NCBI RefSeq assembly: GCF_014207565.1 | Contig: NZ_JACHGJ010000002.1 | Coordinates: forward strand, 434,001-498,000 | From: Spirochaeta isovalerica | Lineage (GTDB): Bacteria > Spirochaetota > Spirochaetia > DSM-2461 | Length of the DNA stretch: 64,000 nt | Direction: 5' to 3' | In this document: positions 52,412-60,960 of the stretch, one piece after another | Position numbering within the stretch: the stretch's first letter is position 1 | How the letters are laid out: every line of letters starts with the position of its first letter | Program-made: the position numbers and the translations under genes | Notes under the pieces: model-generated | Told to the model about the DNA's origin: nothing | Databases searched by the model: none | The model's input: only the letters and a program-made list of their open reading frames with translations

Positions 52412-54003
52412 TCAATCCGGTATATCCGGACATGCCAGTCTCTTCGATATCGATAAGGTGCTATTCTCACGCCGTAACCGGGGCTGTTGAATCCATCAAT
52501 CAACGTTCCCTTTTTCTCAACCAGTTCAAGCATTTGCGGATACCAGTGGGCGATATTTCCGTACAGAACATTCCAGACAGGCCGGTTCCGGTAGATAAAA
52601 TCCAGCTCATCACTGAGTACGATGTATTCAATGGACCGCATGTCGAGATAATTTTCCAGTGTCAGTTCGCTTTCATTGAGGAAGGAGAGATTTCTCCAGT
52701 CATAGAATCGGCCCTCCTCTCCTGTAAGGTATTCACCATAGAGATTTCCCAGTAGAACCCCATCGGAGGGAACGGATTTTTTTAGCTCCTTCAGAAAGGT
52801 TGCAAAGCTCTCTTTTTCACCGGTGATATCCCGGAATGAGAAAAATGCCGTTGCGGAAAGGAGAACTATGGCCGGGAATAGAAAGAGCCTCCTCTTCGCC
52901 CGGGCCGTTACTCCCTTTGATTTTCTCTTGTACACTTCGAAAATCCACCCCAGGCTTCCCGCCGCGGCGAGATAGTAGAACGGCAGCAGAAAGATGATCG
53001 AAGGCTGGCTGTATTTTCCGATCAGGGCAAGGGCAATATTAAAGCCGAAAAATCCCGCGCCGTTAAGCCAGGATCTGTTCCTGATAAAATCCGCAACCAG
53101 AAAAAAGGGGAAGAGAACCATCTGGAGGTATACCGGGGGCGTGTGGTATGTTCCCCCGATGCGGAGAAACAGTTTTTTATAATAGCCCGGCAGTCTGAGC
53201 CATTTGACATCAGTCGGATCAAGTACGCCAAGCGGTTCTCCATAAGCTCTGTAATCCCCTATAAATGAGGGATTGAAGTAAAAGCTGATGAGTACAACAG
53301 CCAATGCCGGTATGGCGGCGCCGACCAGAAAAAGAAGTCCCTCTTTCAAGGATCGATCGGCTTTCCTTCGGGCGCGGGGTAAATAGTTCTTTATAATAGA
53401 AATGAGAAGATACAGTCCCGCCGGCCAGGCAATGATAAAAGCATTGGGATGAATGGCAGTTGCTGCCCCGATTATCAGTCCCGCAAGCATTCCCCGCCTC
53501 AGTGCCGGCAGATTTTTTTCAGTCAGGATAACCAGAGATGTTATTTCCAGAAGCAGGAGAAGGCTTTCCTGCCGGGCCATATGGGTTCCGTAGAGAAACT
53601 GAATATCCACCGACATTATGAGTAGAATGATAAAGCGGAGTCCTCCCGGGGATTCCGGATAGACATTTTTCAGTAGCCGGAAAAACAGTGGAATGGTCAG
53701 GACTCCTGCCAGAAGAGACAGCAGTCTCACAGAGAAGATGCCGTATCCGAAGAGGGCGATTAAGGGAATTTGTAAAAGGTGATAGAGAATCTTTATGGCA
53801 TGGGGATGGCGCGGGTAGAGATCGAAAAAATCTTCCGTAGCCGAAAGGGAACCGGATTCCATTATGGAGCGGGTCAGCCCGCTAAGCCACGGCTCGTCAG
53901 TGTGGACGAAAGGGTAACTCTGTAAAAACAGCAGATTGATCGTAAACCAGAGTGCCGCAAAAAGGAGAACATAGTGGTTCTCTTTAAGGATTTTCCCCTT
54001 CAT
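52387..54003 (-). CDS. GT-C membrane glycosyltransferase (GT39/GT83/ArnT-like)
   Basis: 538 residues with about 10-12 membrane helices in the first 400 and a soluble C-terminal tail. The first extracytoplasmic loop carries the acidic pair FVHTDEPWLSG (D36, E37), the catalytic hallmark of PMT/ArnT-type enzymes that use polyprenyl-phosphate sugars. HMARQESLLLLLE fits the second loop. It should transfer a sugar to a lipid, protein or glycan acceptor outside the membrane. Its start overlaps the tauB stop by one base (TGATG), so it is in the sulfur/taurine operon. Confidence 0.82.
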   Translation of the reverse strand: MKGKILKENHYVLLFAALWFTINLLFLQSYPFVHTDEPWLSGLTRSIMESGSLSATEDFFDLYPRHPHAIKILYHLLQIPLIALFGYGIFSVRLLSLLAGVLTIPLFFRLLKNVYPESPGGLRFIILLIMSVDIQFLYGTHMARQESLLLLLEITSLVILTEKNLPALRRGMLAGLIIGAATAIHPNAFIIAWPAGLYLLISIIKNYLPRARRKADRSLKEGLLFLVGAAIPALAVVLISFYFNPSFIGDYRAYGEPLGVLDPTDVKWLRLPGYYKKLFLRIGGTYHTPPVYLQMVLFPFFLVADFIRNRSWLNGAGFFGFNIALALIGKYSQPSIIFLLPFYYLAAAGSLGWIFEVYKRKSKGVTARAKRRLFLFPAIVLLSATAFFSFRDITGEKESFATFLKELKKSVPSDGVLLGNLYGEYLTGEEGRFYDWRNLSFLNESELTLENYLDMRSIEYIVLSDELDFIYRNRPVWNVLYGNIAHWYPQMLELVEKKGTLIDGFNSPGYGVRIAPYRYRRDWHVRIYRIDQSDSISE

Positions 54004-54767
54004 CAGGACCAGATATAGCTGAGAACTTCTTCTCTGAGCGCCACAAATTCCGGCAGGGATTTGATCTCCCGGCTGTCCCTGTCCCTATAATCGGTACTGA
54101 AAGGCGTATCGATTTTTTTCAGAATTCTGCCGGGAAGCTCCGACATGACATACACAGATGTGGAGAGATAGATCGCCTCTTCCACGCTATGGGTTATGAG
54201 GAGGACCGTTTTATGGGTTTCCCGCCAGATTTTCAGCAGTTCATCCTGCAGGTGTTCCCGGGTGAGAACATCGAGAGCCCCGAAGGGCTCATCCATCAGC
54301 AGAATCTCCGGATCGTTGGCGAGAATGCGGGCTATGGCAACGCGCTGCTGCATCCCCCCCGAGAGTTCGTAGGGGTGCATATGGCCGAAATCGGAGAGGT
54401 GAACCCGTTCCAGGTTTTCTTTTACACTACTGTTGATGTCATTTTTCGGCATACCCCGGAGTTTCAGACCGAAAGCCACGTTCTGAACCACATTCAGCCA
54501 GGGATAAAGGGCCGGTTTCTGAAACACGACCCCTCTGTTCCGTCCCGGCCCGGTCAGAGGCGATCCGCTTTCCAGAATCTCTCCCTCAGTCGGAGGGAGA
54601 AACCCTCCGATCACATTGAGCAGCGTGGATTTTCCGCAGCCCGAAGGACCGACGATACTGATAAAGTCTCCTTTCTTTACAGTCATGGAGACATCTTTTA
54701 CCGCCGATAAGGTTCCTTTATTTGTTTCGAAGTCTACGGAAATTCCCGCCAGTTCCAGAAGGTTCAA
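54003..54767 (-). CDS. tauB: Taurine ABC transporter ATPase
   Basis: 254 residues. Walker A GPSGCGKST, Q-loop FQKPALYPWLNVVQNVAFGL, signature LSGGMQQR, Walker B ILLMDEPFGALD and switch His LITHSVEEA are all canonical for TauB/SsuB. It energises uptake through TauC. It lies 4 bases after tauA and is followed by the GT-C gene with a one-base overlap. Confidence 0.92.
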   Translation of the reverse strand: MNLLELAGISVDFETNKGTLSAVKDVSMTVKKGDFISIVGPSGCGKSTLLNVIGGFLPPTEGEILESGSPLTGPGRNRGVVFQKPALYPWLNVVQNVAFGLKLRGMPKNDINSSVKENLERVHLSDFGHMHPYELSGGMQQRVAIARILANDPEILLMDEPFGALDVLTREHLQDELLKIWRETHKTVLLITHSVEEAIYLSTSVYVMSELPGRILKKIDTPFSTDYRDRDSREIKSLPEFVALREEVLSYIWS

Positions 54768-54771
54768 CTAT

Positions 54772-55800
54772 CTATTGCTCCAGCGCCTTTTCAATATATT
54801 CGGGATGGATAGCCGCTTTAAACACTTCAAGATCCGGTGATTTGAGAATCGTCTGCTGGGTTACGAGAAAATCGGCTGTCGCTTTAAGGACCGATGCCAG
54901 GTTTCCGATATTACCCGGGGTTCCCAAATAGGAATCTGTCAGCTGGTCTCTGCCGGTGAGTAGAACCAGGCTTTTCATCTGTCTTGCCGCTTCGGCCGCC
55001 GGTATGTCGAACTGCCGGCTCACCGCTTCGGCCGCTCCTGCGCTGTCTGTGTTGTAGTAGTCGACCGCCCGGATTTCACCTTTGATATATTCCGTCACAA
55101 TTTCGGGATACTTCTCTGCAAAACCTTTTCTGGCAACAGTAATGTCTCCGGTCAGGTATCCGGCAGCCGCCAGTTTCCGGGAATAGATTACCACTTTGCC
55201 GTCGCTCTCCAGCATTTTAGCCAGGGTCGGTTCCCAGATAAAGCTTCCATCAATATCCCCTCTGTGCCATGCCGCCAGAGCATCAGGGGGCTGCATGTCG
55301 AAAATCTCAACAGTTTCGGGATCAATTCCTTCCAGCTCGAGCGCTGCCAGGAGATGATAGTGTGTCGTAGCTCCGAAAGGGACGGCTATCCTTTTTCCCG
55401 CAAGGCTCTTTACATCGGTAATGCCGGAATCGTTCTTAACCACCAGAGCTTCATTGTCTCCGATAATGTCGTGTATCCAGATAACATCGAAGGGAACGGC
55501 GTTGGCAATACCCGCTGCAATGCCGCTGCTTCCCGAAAGACCGATATCTATGCTTCCCGCTGCGAGTCCTGTGTTCAGTTCCGAACCGGAATTGACCTGC
55601 ACCCACTGGACGGGAATACCTGTCGCTTCTTCCAGCCAGCCGAAATCTTTGGAGATAATCTGGCCGTTGGGAATGGCCTGGTAGCCTATAACGATTTTTT
55701 TCGGTTTGCCCGATCCGTTGTCATCTTTTCCTGCCGCCGCGCCATTTGTGAGCAAAGACGCCGCAAGAAGCAGAAGTAATATTCCTTTTTTCATTTTCAC
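54772..55800 (-). CDS. tauA: Taurine-binding periplasmic protein
   Basis: 342 residues with a signal peptide (about 1-24). Unusually close to E. coli-type TauA in the ligand domain: LGxSGSSGIAAGIANAVPF, DNEALVVK, GKRIAVPFGATTHYHLLAAL, IFDMQPPDALAAWHRGDIDG and FIWEPTLAKML, where the TTHY and AAW-RGDIDG stretches form the taurine site. It delivers taurine (2-aminoethanesulfonate) to TauBC. No TauD dioxygenase is nearby, which suits an anaerobe; how the sulfonate would be split here is not shown. Confidence 0.9.
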   Translation of the reverse strand: MKMKKGILLLLLAASLLTNGAAAGKDDNGSGKPKKIVIGYQAIPNGQIISKDFGWLEEATGIPVQWVQVNSGSELNTGLAAGSIDIGLSGSSGIAAGIANAVPFDVIWIHDIIGDNEALVVKNDSGITDVKSLAGKRIAVPFGATTHYHLLAALELEGIDPETVEIFDMQPPDALAAWHRGDIDGSFIWEPTLAKMLESDGKVVIYSRKLAAAGYLTGDITVARKGFAEKYPEIVTEYIKGEIRAVDYYNTDSAGAAEAVSRQFDIPAAEAARQMKSLVLLTGRDQLTDSYLGTPGNIGNLASVLKATADFLVTQQTILKSPDLEVFKAAIHPEYIEKALEQ

Positions 55801-55810
55801 TGTTCCTTTT

Positions 55811-56596
55811 TTATCCTTTCCCTTTCCAGGGAACTATTAACATCTCAGCAATCCGGATCAGTCTGTCCAGAATAATGCCTGTTATACCCATTACCAGAAT
55901 TCCCATAAACATAACGTCGCCTCTGAGGAATTTACCTGCATCGAGAACCATCCAGCCTATCCCTGAAGTCGCCGCAACGATCTCCGAAGAAACAAGTGTC
56001 GTATAGGTAAATCCTATACTGACTCTCATCCCCGTGAAAATACCGGGAAGGCAGGAGGGAAAAATTACCCGGGAGAAAATCTGTCTTTTATTGGCTCCCA
56101 GGGACTGGGCCGTGTGTATCCTTTCGAGAGGAACCGAAGCCACAGCCGCCATTGAGTTTATGGATAGCGGCGGGAAGGCGGCGAGAAATAACAGGGTTAT
56201 TTTCGAGGCGTTCCCGATACCCAGCCAGATCACGAGAATCGTATAGTACGCAAGGGGAGGCAGAGGCCTGTAGAATTCGACGATGGGATCGAAGAGCGCT
56301 TTGATTTTTCTGTTGAAACCCATAAGCATTCCCAGAGGAATGGCGATCAGGCAGGCCAGAATAAAACCGGTGAGAACTCTGAAAAGACTGTCCCCGAGGT
56401 GTTCCAGAAGAGTTCCTCCGCGGTATCCCTCAAAGGCTATTTCTTTGAATGCTCTGAAAACGCTGGCCGGAGCCGGAATAAAATACTCCGGGAAGATCTT
56501 CATTGCCGCAATAACGGACCAGGCGATAAAAATCACCAGTACGGCTGAAAGCGAGATCAGAATTTCCTGAATTTTCTGTTTTTTATACTTATTCAT
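55811..56596 (-). CDS. tauC: Taurine ABC transporter permease
   Basis: About 261 residues from ATG 56596 (MNKYKKQK); a frame open to 56656 adds 20 residues without family match. About six membrane helices. YFIPAPASVFRAFKE, PLPPLAYYTILVIWLGIGNASKI, the EAA-type loop TAQSLGANKRQIFSRVIFP and SEIVAATSGIGWM are typical of TauC/SsuC. The ribosome site is weak (GGAT close to the ATG). Confidence 0.9.
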   Translation of the reverse strand: MNKYKKQKIQEILISLSAVLVIFIAWSVIAAMKIFPEYFIPAPASVFRAFKEIAFEGYRGGTLLEHLGDSLFRVLTGFILACLIAIPLGMLMGFNRKIKALFDPIVEFYRPLPPLAYYTILVIWLGIGNASKITLLFLAAFPPLSINSMAAVASVPLERIHTAQSLGANKRQIFSRVIFPSCLPGIFTGMRVSIGFTYTTLVSSEIVAATSGIGWMVLDAGKFLRGDVMFMGILVMGITGIILDRLIRIAEMLIVPWKGKG

Positions 56597-56626
56597 TATC
56601 CATAACGATTGAATGTAGTAAAGCCA

Positions 56627-56653
56627 AAGCAGGGGACGCGAAGTCCCCTGTTT
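56627..56653 (-). other. Hairpin between the YeeE and tauC genes
   Basis: An 11-bp stem (56627-56637 with 56643-56653, including a G-U pair) and a 5-base GCGAA loop. On the minus strand only a broken T-rich tail follows (GCTTTGGCTTT). It may partly end or process the mRNA between the two transporter genes. Confidence 0.6.
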
Positions 56654-56661
56654 CAATTATA

Positions 56662-57945
56662 TCAGTTAACGCAGTTGTCGACAGTCATTCTGGCAACAAT
56701 ATTGCCGATGATACCGCCTCCGACCAGCGCCGCGAGGAAGATCCATCCCGAAAGGGAGAAGTTGGCAATCGGCGTATAAAGAGCCCCGACGTTACAACCG
56801 TTGGCCAGCCTGGTTCCGAATCCCATGAACAGTCCTCCCATGGCAAAGAAAAGAATCTGCATGGGGCGGATTTTCAGTTCGGAAGTAAAAGTGGCTTTGA
56901 ACGATCCCGCCAGAAGGAGGGCTACAAGCGTTCCTATGACGATTCCGATATTCTGAACCGATACGGGATGAGCGAAAATAGACATTTCGAAGAAAGATGC
57001 CGGCATATGAGTGAATGACGCAAGAGCTTCGGAAGAAGCGCCGAAAAGCATGATCACTTTACCGAACCACATGCCGTAGATCGTGGAAGCACCCCATCCC
57101 GCTTTGGTAATACCCATAAGCAGAAGGAAGATCCCTCCGATGACGATAGCTCCGGTTCTCATCTGCCAGGGGCGGACGAAAAGCATATGGTAAGTGTCGC
57201 TGCTGAATAGCTTGAAGGGCTTTTTGGCAGCCGCTTCTTCGAGGACTTTATCCTGATCCAGCTCCGTTCCCACGCCGACGAATTTATTTTCGGCTTTCTT
57301 TCTGTCTTCGTATATTTTGGCGATCCATGCCACGATGGCGGCGAAAAGCGCTGTCAGAAGAACCGCTCCGAGGTAGCCGCTCATGCCGTCCCACATAAAC
57401 AGGTCGGGAAGATAAACTCCCCCGGCAAGCTGTTCGCCCGTAACGGTGGAGAACCAGGAATCAGTCACCCATGAGGCTGTTTTCTGTACGGGAAATCCAA
57501 TGAAAACTCCGAAAGCGAAGAAAACCAGCGTGATGATGGCTCTGGGAAGCCCCGTTACCAGGTCGGTGAGAACACCTGAAGCACAGCATGAGGAAAAAGT
57601 CATACCGAAACCGAAGAACAGTCCTCCGAGAATCAGCCCCAGATTGATGGGATTGACCCAGAGGTTGTATGTCGTCGCATCGACTCCGTAGAGAAAAGCG
57701 ACGGAAACCGCTGCCGTTCCGGCGAACATCCACATGAGAACTCTCATCAGTTTGGACGATCCGGTTCTGTAGGCTCGGTTGACGCTGCCGGCGAATCCCA
57801 TAAACCCTCTTGTCAGGGCATATCCGAATCCCATTCCGGCCAGAAGTCTGAAGAGGAGCATCTGCGTTCCGAGAAAGGCGCCGCCGAAAATCAGCACAAG
57901 GGCTATCACGGCGAAACCAAGGATATTTTCAATTTTGTTATTCAT
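56662..57945 (-). CDS. YeeE/YedE-family sulfur transporter
   Basis: 427 residues with about 10-12 membrane helices, made of two related halves. The conserved Cys motifs are present: FSSCCASGVLTDL in the first half and GTRLANGCNVGALY in the second. In this family thiosulfate (or, in YedE forms, other sulfur or selenium species) is handed along membrane Cys residues; a spirochaete YeeE has been shown to import thiosulfate, as I recall. It lies just downstream of the CoA-disulfide-reductase/rhodanese gene and upstream of tauCAB, so reduced sulfur import is the likely role. Confidence 0.88.
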   Translation of the reverse strand: MNNKIENILGFAVIALVLIFGGAFLGTQMLLFRLLAGMGFGYALTRGFMGFAGSVNRAYRTGSSKLMRVLMWMFAGTAAVSVAFLYGVDATTYNLWVNPINLGLILGGLFFGFGMTFSSCCASGVLTDLVTGLPRAIITLVFFAFGVFIGFPVQKTASWVTDSWFSTVTGEQLAGGVYLPDLFMWDGMSGYLGAVLLTALFAAIVAWIAKIYEDRKKAENKFVGVGTELDQDKVLEEAAAKKPFKLFSSDTYHMLFVRPWQMRTGAIVIGGIFLLLMGITKAGWGASTIYGMWFGKVIMLFGASSEALASFTHMPASFFEMSIFAHPVSVQNIGIVIGTLVALLLAGSFKATFTSELKIRPMQILFFAMGGLFMGFGTRLANGCNVGALYTPIANFSLSGWIFLAALVGGGIIGNIVARMTVDNCVN

Positions 57946-57972
57946 GATCAGTTTGTTCCTTTCGTTCCTAAA

Positions 57973-59673
57973 TCAGTCGAAGTTGTAACCCGTGAGAATC
58001 GGCTCTCTTCCGGTTACTTTATCATTGTAGAATTCAAAGAAGGAAATTCCCATAAATCCTCCTGAGATGTTATACACATTTTTGAAGCCTCTGTTCTGAA
58101 GGGCGAGACAGGCGTTGTAGCTTCTCTGACCGCTCCGGCAGTGGAGGTAGATCGGCTTGTCTTTGGGGAACTCATCGATTCTGTCGCGGAGCTGGCTCAG
58201 GGGAATATTCACAGCCCCTTTGAGGTGGGACAGTTCGTATTCGTTCTCTTCCCTCACATCGAAAATCGCCGCGCCGTCTTCTACAAGGGGTCTTACGTCG
58301 TAAACATTAACCTGTCTGAAATCGTCGTGCATCAGGTTTATGGCGACGTAACCGGCGAAGTTGACAACGTCTTTTGCCGTTCCGAAGGGAGGTGCGTAAC
58401 AGAGTTCGAGGTCTTTCAGATCGTTGATGGTACCGTTGAACTTGATAACCGTGGCGATAACATCGATTCTCTTGTCGACGTTACCCTTTCCGATAGCCTG
58501 GGCCCCGAGAATCTTTCCTGTCGGTTTTTCATAAATCAGCTTGAAGTGCATGTTTTTGCTGGAAGGCATTAATCCCACTTTGTCTCCGGGTATGATCCGG
58601 ACGCAGTCGTAATCCACTTTAAGGCCGCTGTTCTTGATGAAACCGCAGGTCAGACCGGTAGAAGCCGCATTGTAATCAAACACTTTCAGGATGGAGGAAC
58701 CGATATAGCCGCGGTTATCCACATACTGTCCGTTGATATGGTCGGCAACGCTTCTCGCCTGTTTCTGGGCCGGTCCGGCCAGGGGAAGCTTGAAGTAGTC
58801 GTCGAAGAGGTAGCTGTAAACTTCGATGGCATCGCCGACAGCGTAGATATCCTGATCGACGGTCCGGAAGTTCTGGTCGACTTTCATCGCTCCGGTTTTC
58901 CCGATTTCCAGTCCCGCCTGTTTGGCAAGATCCGTTTCGGGTGATACGCCGATAGCCATGATAACCACATCGGCATCGACTTTCCGGCCCGATTCGAGGT
59001 GAATCATTCTGGTATCGAATGCTGTTACTTTATCATCGAGAATGAGGTTGACCCCCTGGTCGTAAAGCTCTTTATGGAGAGTCTGTACCATGTCGTAATC
59101 GAAAATCCTCAGGATCTGGGGCATGGCTTCGATAAGGGTCACTTCATAACCGGCTTCTTTCAGGTTTTCAACTGTTTCGATCCCGATAAAACCGGCGCCG
59201 ATTACGCTGATTTTTTTCACATCTTTTTCTTTGATGGCTTTGGCGATCCTGTCAATATCGACAACATTTCTGATTGTGAAATGGTTTATCTTCTCCAGGC
59301 CGGGAATCGGGGGGACGATGGGTTTTCCTCCGGGAGAAAGAACCAGCTTGTCATAAGTTTCTGTATAGTCTTTCCCTGTATCAAGGTTTTTGATTTTTAC
59401 TTCTTTAGCTTCTCTGTCTATGGAGACAACTTCATTGTTGATTCTGACATCGATGTTGTACTGGCTTTTAAAAAGCTCAGGCGTCATCAAAACCAGATCT
59501 TCGGCTTTTTCAATTACACCGCTTAAGTGATAGGGTAGACAGCAGTTGGAAAAAGAGACGTTGGGTCCTTTTTCAAAAACGATTATCTGATCTTCTTCGC
59601 TATGTCTTCTCAATCGCGCCGCTGCTGAAGCACCGCCGGCAACTCCACCGACAACAAGGATTTTCCTGGCCAT
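57973..59673 (-). CDS. CoA-disulfide reductase-like flavoprotein with C-terminal rhodanese domain
   Basis: About 566 residues from ATG 59673 (AAGGAG upstream; a longer frame to 59817 is AT-rich and lacks homology). An FAD site begins at KILVVGGVAGGASAAARLRR, with the catalytic Cys in SFSNCCLPYHLSG (C44, C45). An NAD site is at ISVIGAGFIGIETVENL, followed by the YAVGDAIEV FAD motif and a dimerisation domain. A rhodanese domain (about 470-566) has active-site HCRSGQRS. The fusion is known as CoADR-RHD or NPSR-like, reducing CoA-persulfide, polysulfide or sulfur with NAD(P)H. Most relatives read NCGLPYY; the CysCys and His here are unusual. First gene of the sulfur operon. Confidence 0.9.
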   Translation of the reverse strand: MARKILVVGGVAGGASAAARLRRHSEEDQIIVFEKGPNVSFSNCCLPYHLSGVIEKAEDLVLMTPELFKSQYNIDVRINNEVVSIDREAKEVKIKNLDTGKDYTETYDKLVLSPGGKPIVPPIPGLEKINHFTIRNVVDIDRIAKAIKEKDVKKISVIGAGFIGIETVENLKEAGYEVTLIEAMPQILRIFDYDMVQTLHKELYDQGVNLILDDKVTAFDTRMIHLESGRKVDADVVIMAIGVSPETDLAKQAGLEIGKTGAMKVDQNFRTVDQDIYAVGDAIEVYSYLFDDYFKLPLAGPAQKQARSVADHINGQYVDNRGYIGSSILKVFDYNAASTGLTCGFIKNSGLKVDYDCVRIIPGDKVGLMPSSKNMHFKLIYEKPTGKILGAQAIGKGNVDKRIDVIATVIKFNGTINDLKDLELCYAPPFGTAKDVVNFAGYVAINLMHDDFRQVNVYDVRPLVEDGAAIFDVREENEYELSHLKGAVNIPLSQLRDRIDEFPKDKPIYLHCRSGQRSYNACLALQNRGFKNVYNISGGFMGISFFEFYNDKVTGREPILTGYNFD

Positions 59674-59972
59674 TCTAAACTCCTTAGATATGAAAAATAA
59701 TATATATAGATAATAATTTATGTATAAAAAGTTATTCAATATACAATAACTATTAAACAGCCTTGTCCCCAATTTTGTCCACCCTGTAAAATTAAAAAAA
59801 ACGTCTTTTTTTTGCATATGAACACAATTAGTTAGAACAAATAAAGTTCACAAAAACACTATAATTATGTAAAGTTTCTTACTTGTGGGAACTTATTGAC
59901 AATAAAGAATTAATGGTGTTATTAATTTTCTATCATATTGTGAAAAATTTATTGATTAAGGATGCTGATAAA
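59674..59972. promoter_or_regulatory. Shared AT-rich regulatory region between sulfur operons
   Basis: Almost 300 bases without a gene, between two divergent sulfur units. A candidate plus-strand promoter is TTGACA (59896-59901), 18 bp, TATTAA (59920-59925). AAGTTCACA (59844-59852) and TGGGAACTT (59886-59894) are near-perfect inverted copies, with more GAAC/GTTC half-sites at 59820-59850. A common regulator is possible. Confidence 0.45.
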
Positions 59973-60899
59973 ATGAAATCAATGGGGAAAATCAGGTTTT
60001 CGACCTTTATTTTAATTCCTGTTCTGCTTCTGGCAGCCTGCTCTTTTGTGAATTATGCAGATTCGGGAACTCTGATTGTCAGTGCTTCGGATGCGCTGAA
60101 GAAAATTGAATCGGGATATATTCCCGTAGATGCCCAGAGAGCATCCTCCTATGGAAAGGAACATCTTGTAAACGCCGTCAATATCGAGCGGAATGCCATT
60201 ATGATCAAAGAGCCGGTGGCAAACACTCTGGCAACAGCGGAAATTGTGGCCCGTGCAGCCGGAGCTGCGGGACTGACGGAAAACAGCAATATTGTCATTT
60301 ATGATGATAATATGAATATGGATTCTTCCCGTCTCTGGTGGACTCTCAAGATATACGGGCATAAAGGGGATATTGTTATAGTCTCCGGAGGGGTTGCCGC
60401 GCTGAAAGGGGAGGGAGCTGTAATCACAGATGCCGTAACTGCCGTTTCTGAAGCAACTTACAGGACTTCACCTCTCAATAGTGATATGCTTGCCACTAAA
60501 GAGGAGATCCTCAGAAATATCGATAATCCTTCACCGGATTTCGTTCTGATCGACGTTCGGTCCGATGAAGAATTCAATGCCGGAACAATCCCCGGATCCA
60601 TCCATATCAATCACGAAAAAAATATGTTTGTAAACGAGGATAAGGGTACGACTTTCAGACCTTACAGTCATAATAGAATCCTCTATAAAGAGTTGGGAAT
60701 AACGCCGGAAAAGGAAATAGTCATGTACTGCAAAAGCTCTGTCCGGGCAGCCAATACCTATGCTGCGCTATACGATGCCGGTTACAGAAATCTCAAGGTC
60801 TATGACGGCGCCTACCTGGAGTGGTCCGCAGAGAAACTGCCGGTTATCAAAACGGAAGTGGAGGTGAAAACCACTACGACCCAATCGGACAACTCGTAA
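59973..60899 (+). CDS. Tandem rhodanese-domain lipoprotein (thiosulfate/mercaptopyruvate sulfurtransferase-like)
   Basis: About 308 residues from ATG 59973; the lipobox is LLAAC. An earlier in-frame ATG at 59883 would place a hydrophobic stretch before the signal and is rejected. The first rhodanese domain (about 30-155; IPVDAQRASSYGKEHLVNAVNI) has no active Cys, as in TST/MST enzymes. The second (about 175-290; VLIDVRSDEEFNAGTIPGS) carries catalytic Cys in MYCKSSVRAA, a six-residue loop like CGSGVTA/CRKGVT. It should move sulfane sulfur outside the inner membrane. Divergent from the CoADR-rhodanese gene. Confidence 0.87.
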   Translation: MKSMGKIRFSTFILIPVLLLAACSFVNYADSGTLIVSASDALKKIESGYIPVDAQRASSYGKEHLVNAVNIERNAIMIKEPVANTLATAEIVARAAGAAGLTENSNIVIYDDNMNMDSSRLWWTLKIYGHKGDIVIVSGGVAALKGEGAVITDAVTAVSEATYRTSPLNSDMLATKEEILRNIDNPSPDFVLIDVRSDEEFNAGTIPGSIHINHEKNMFVNEDKGTTFRPYSHNRILYKELGITPEKEIVMYCKSSVRAANTYAALYDAGYRNLKVYDGAYLEWSAEKLPVIKTEVEVKTTTTQSDNS

Positions 60900-60960
60900 A
60901 TTATTTTGGTTAATGCAGAACTTTTTAAGAAAAGTTCTGATTATTGAAGGAGTGTGATAT

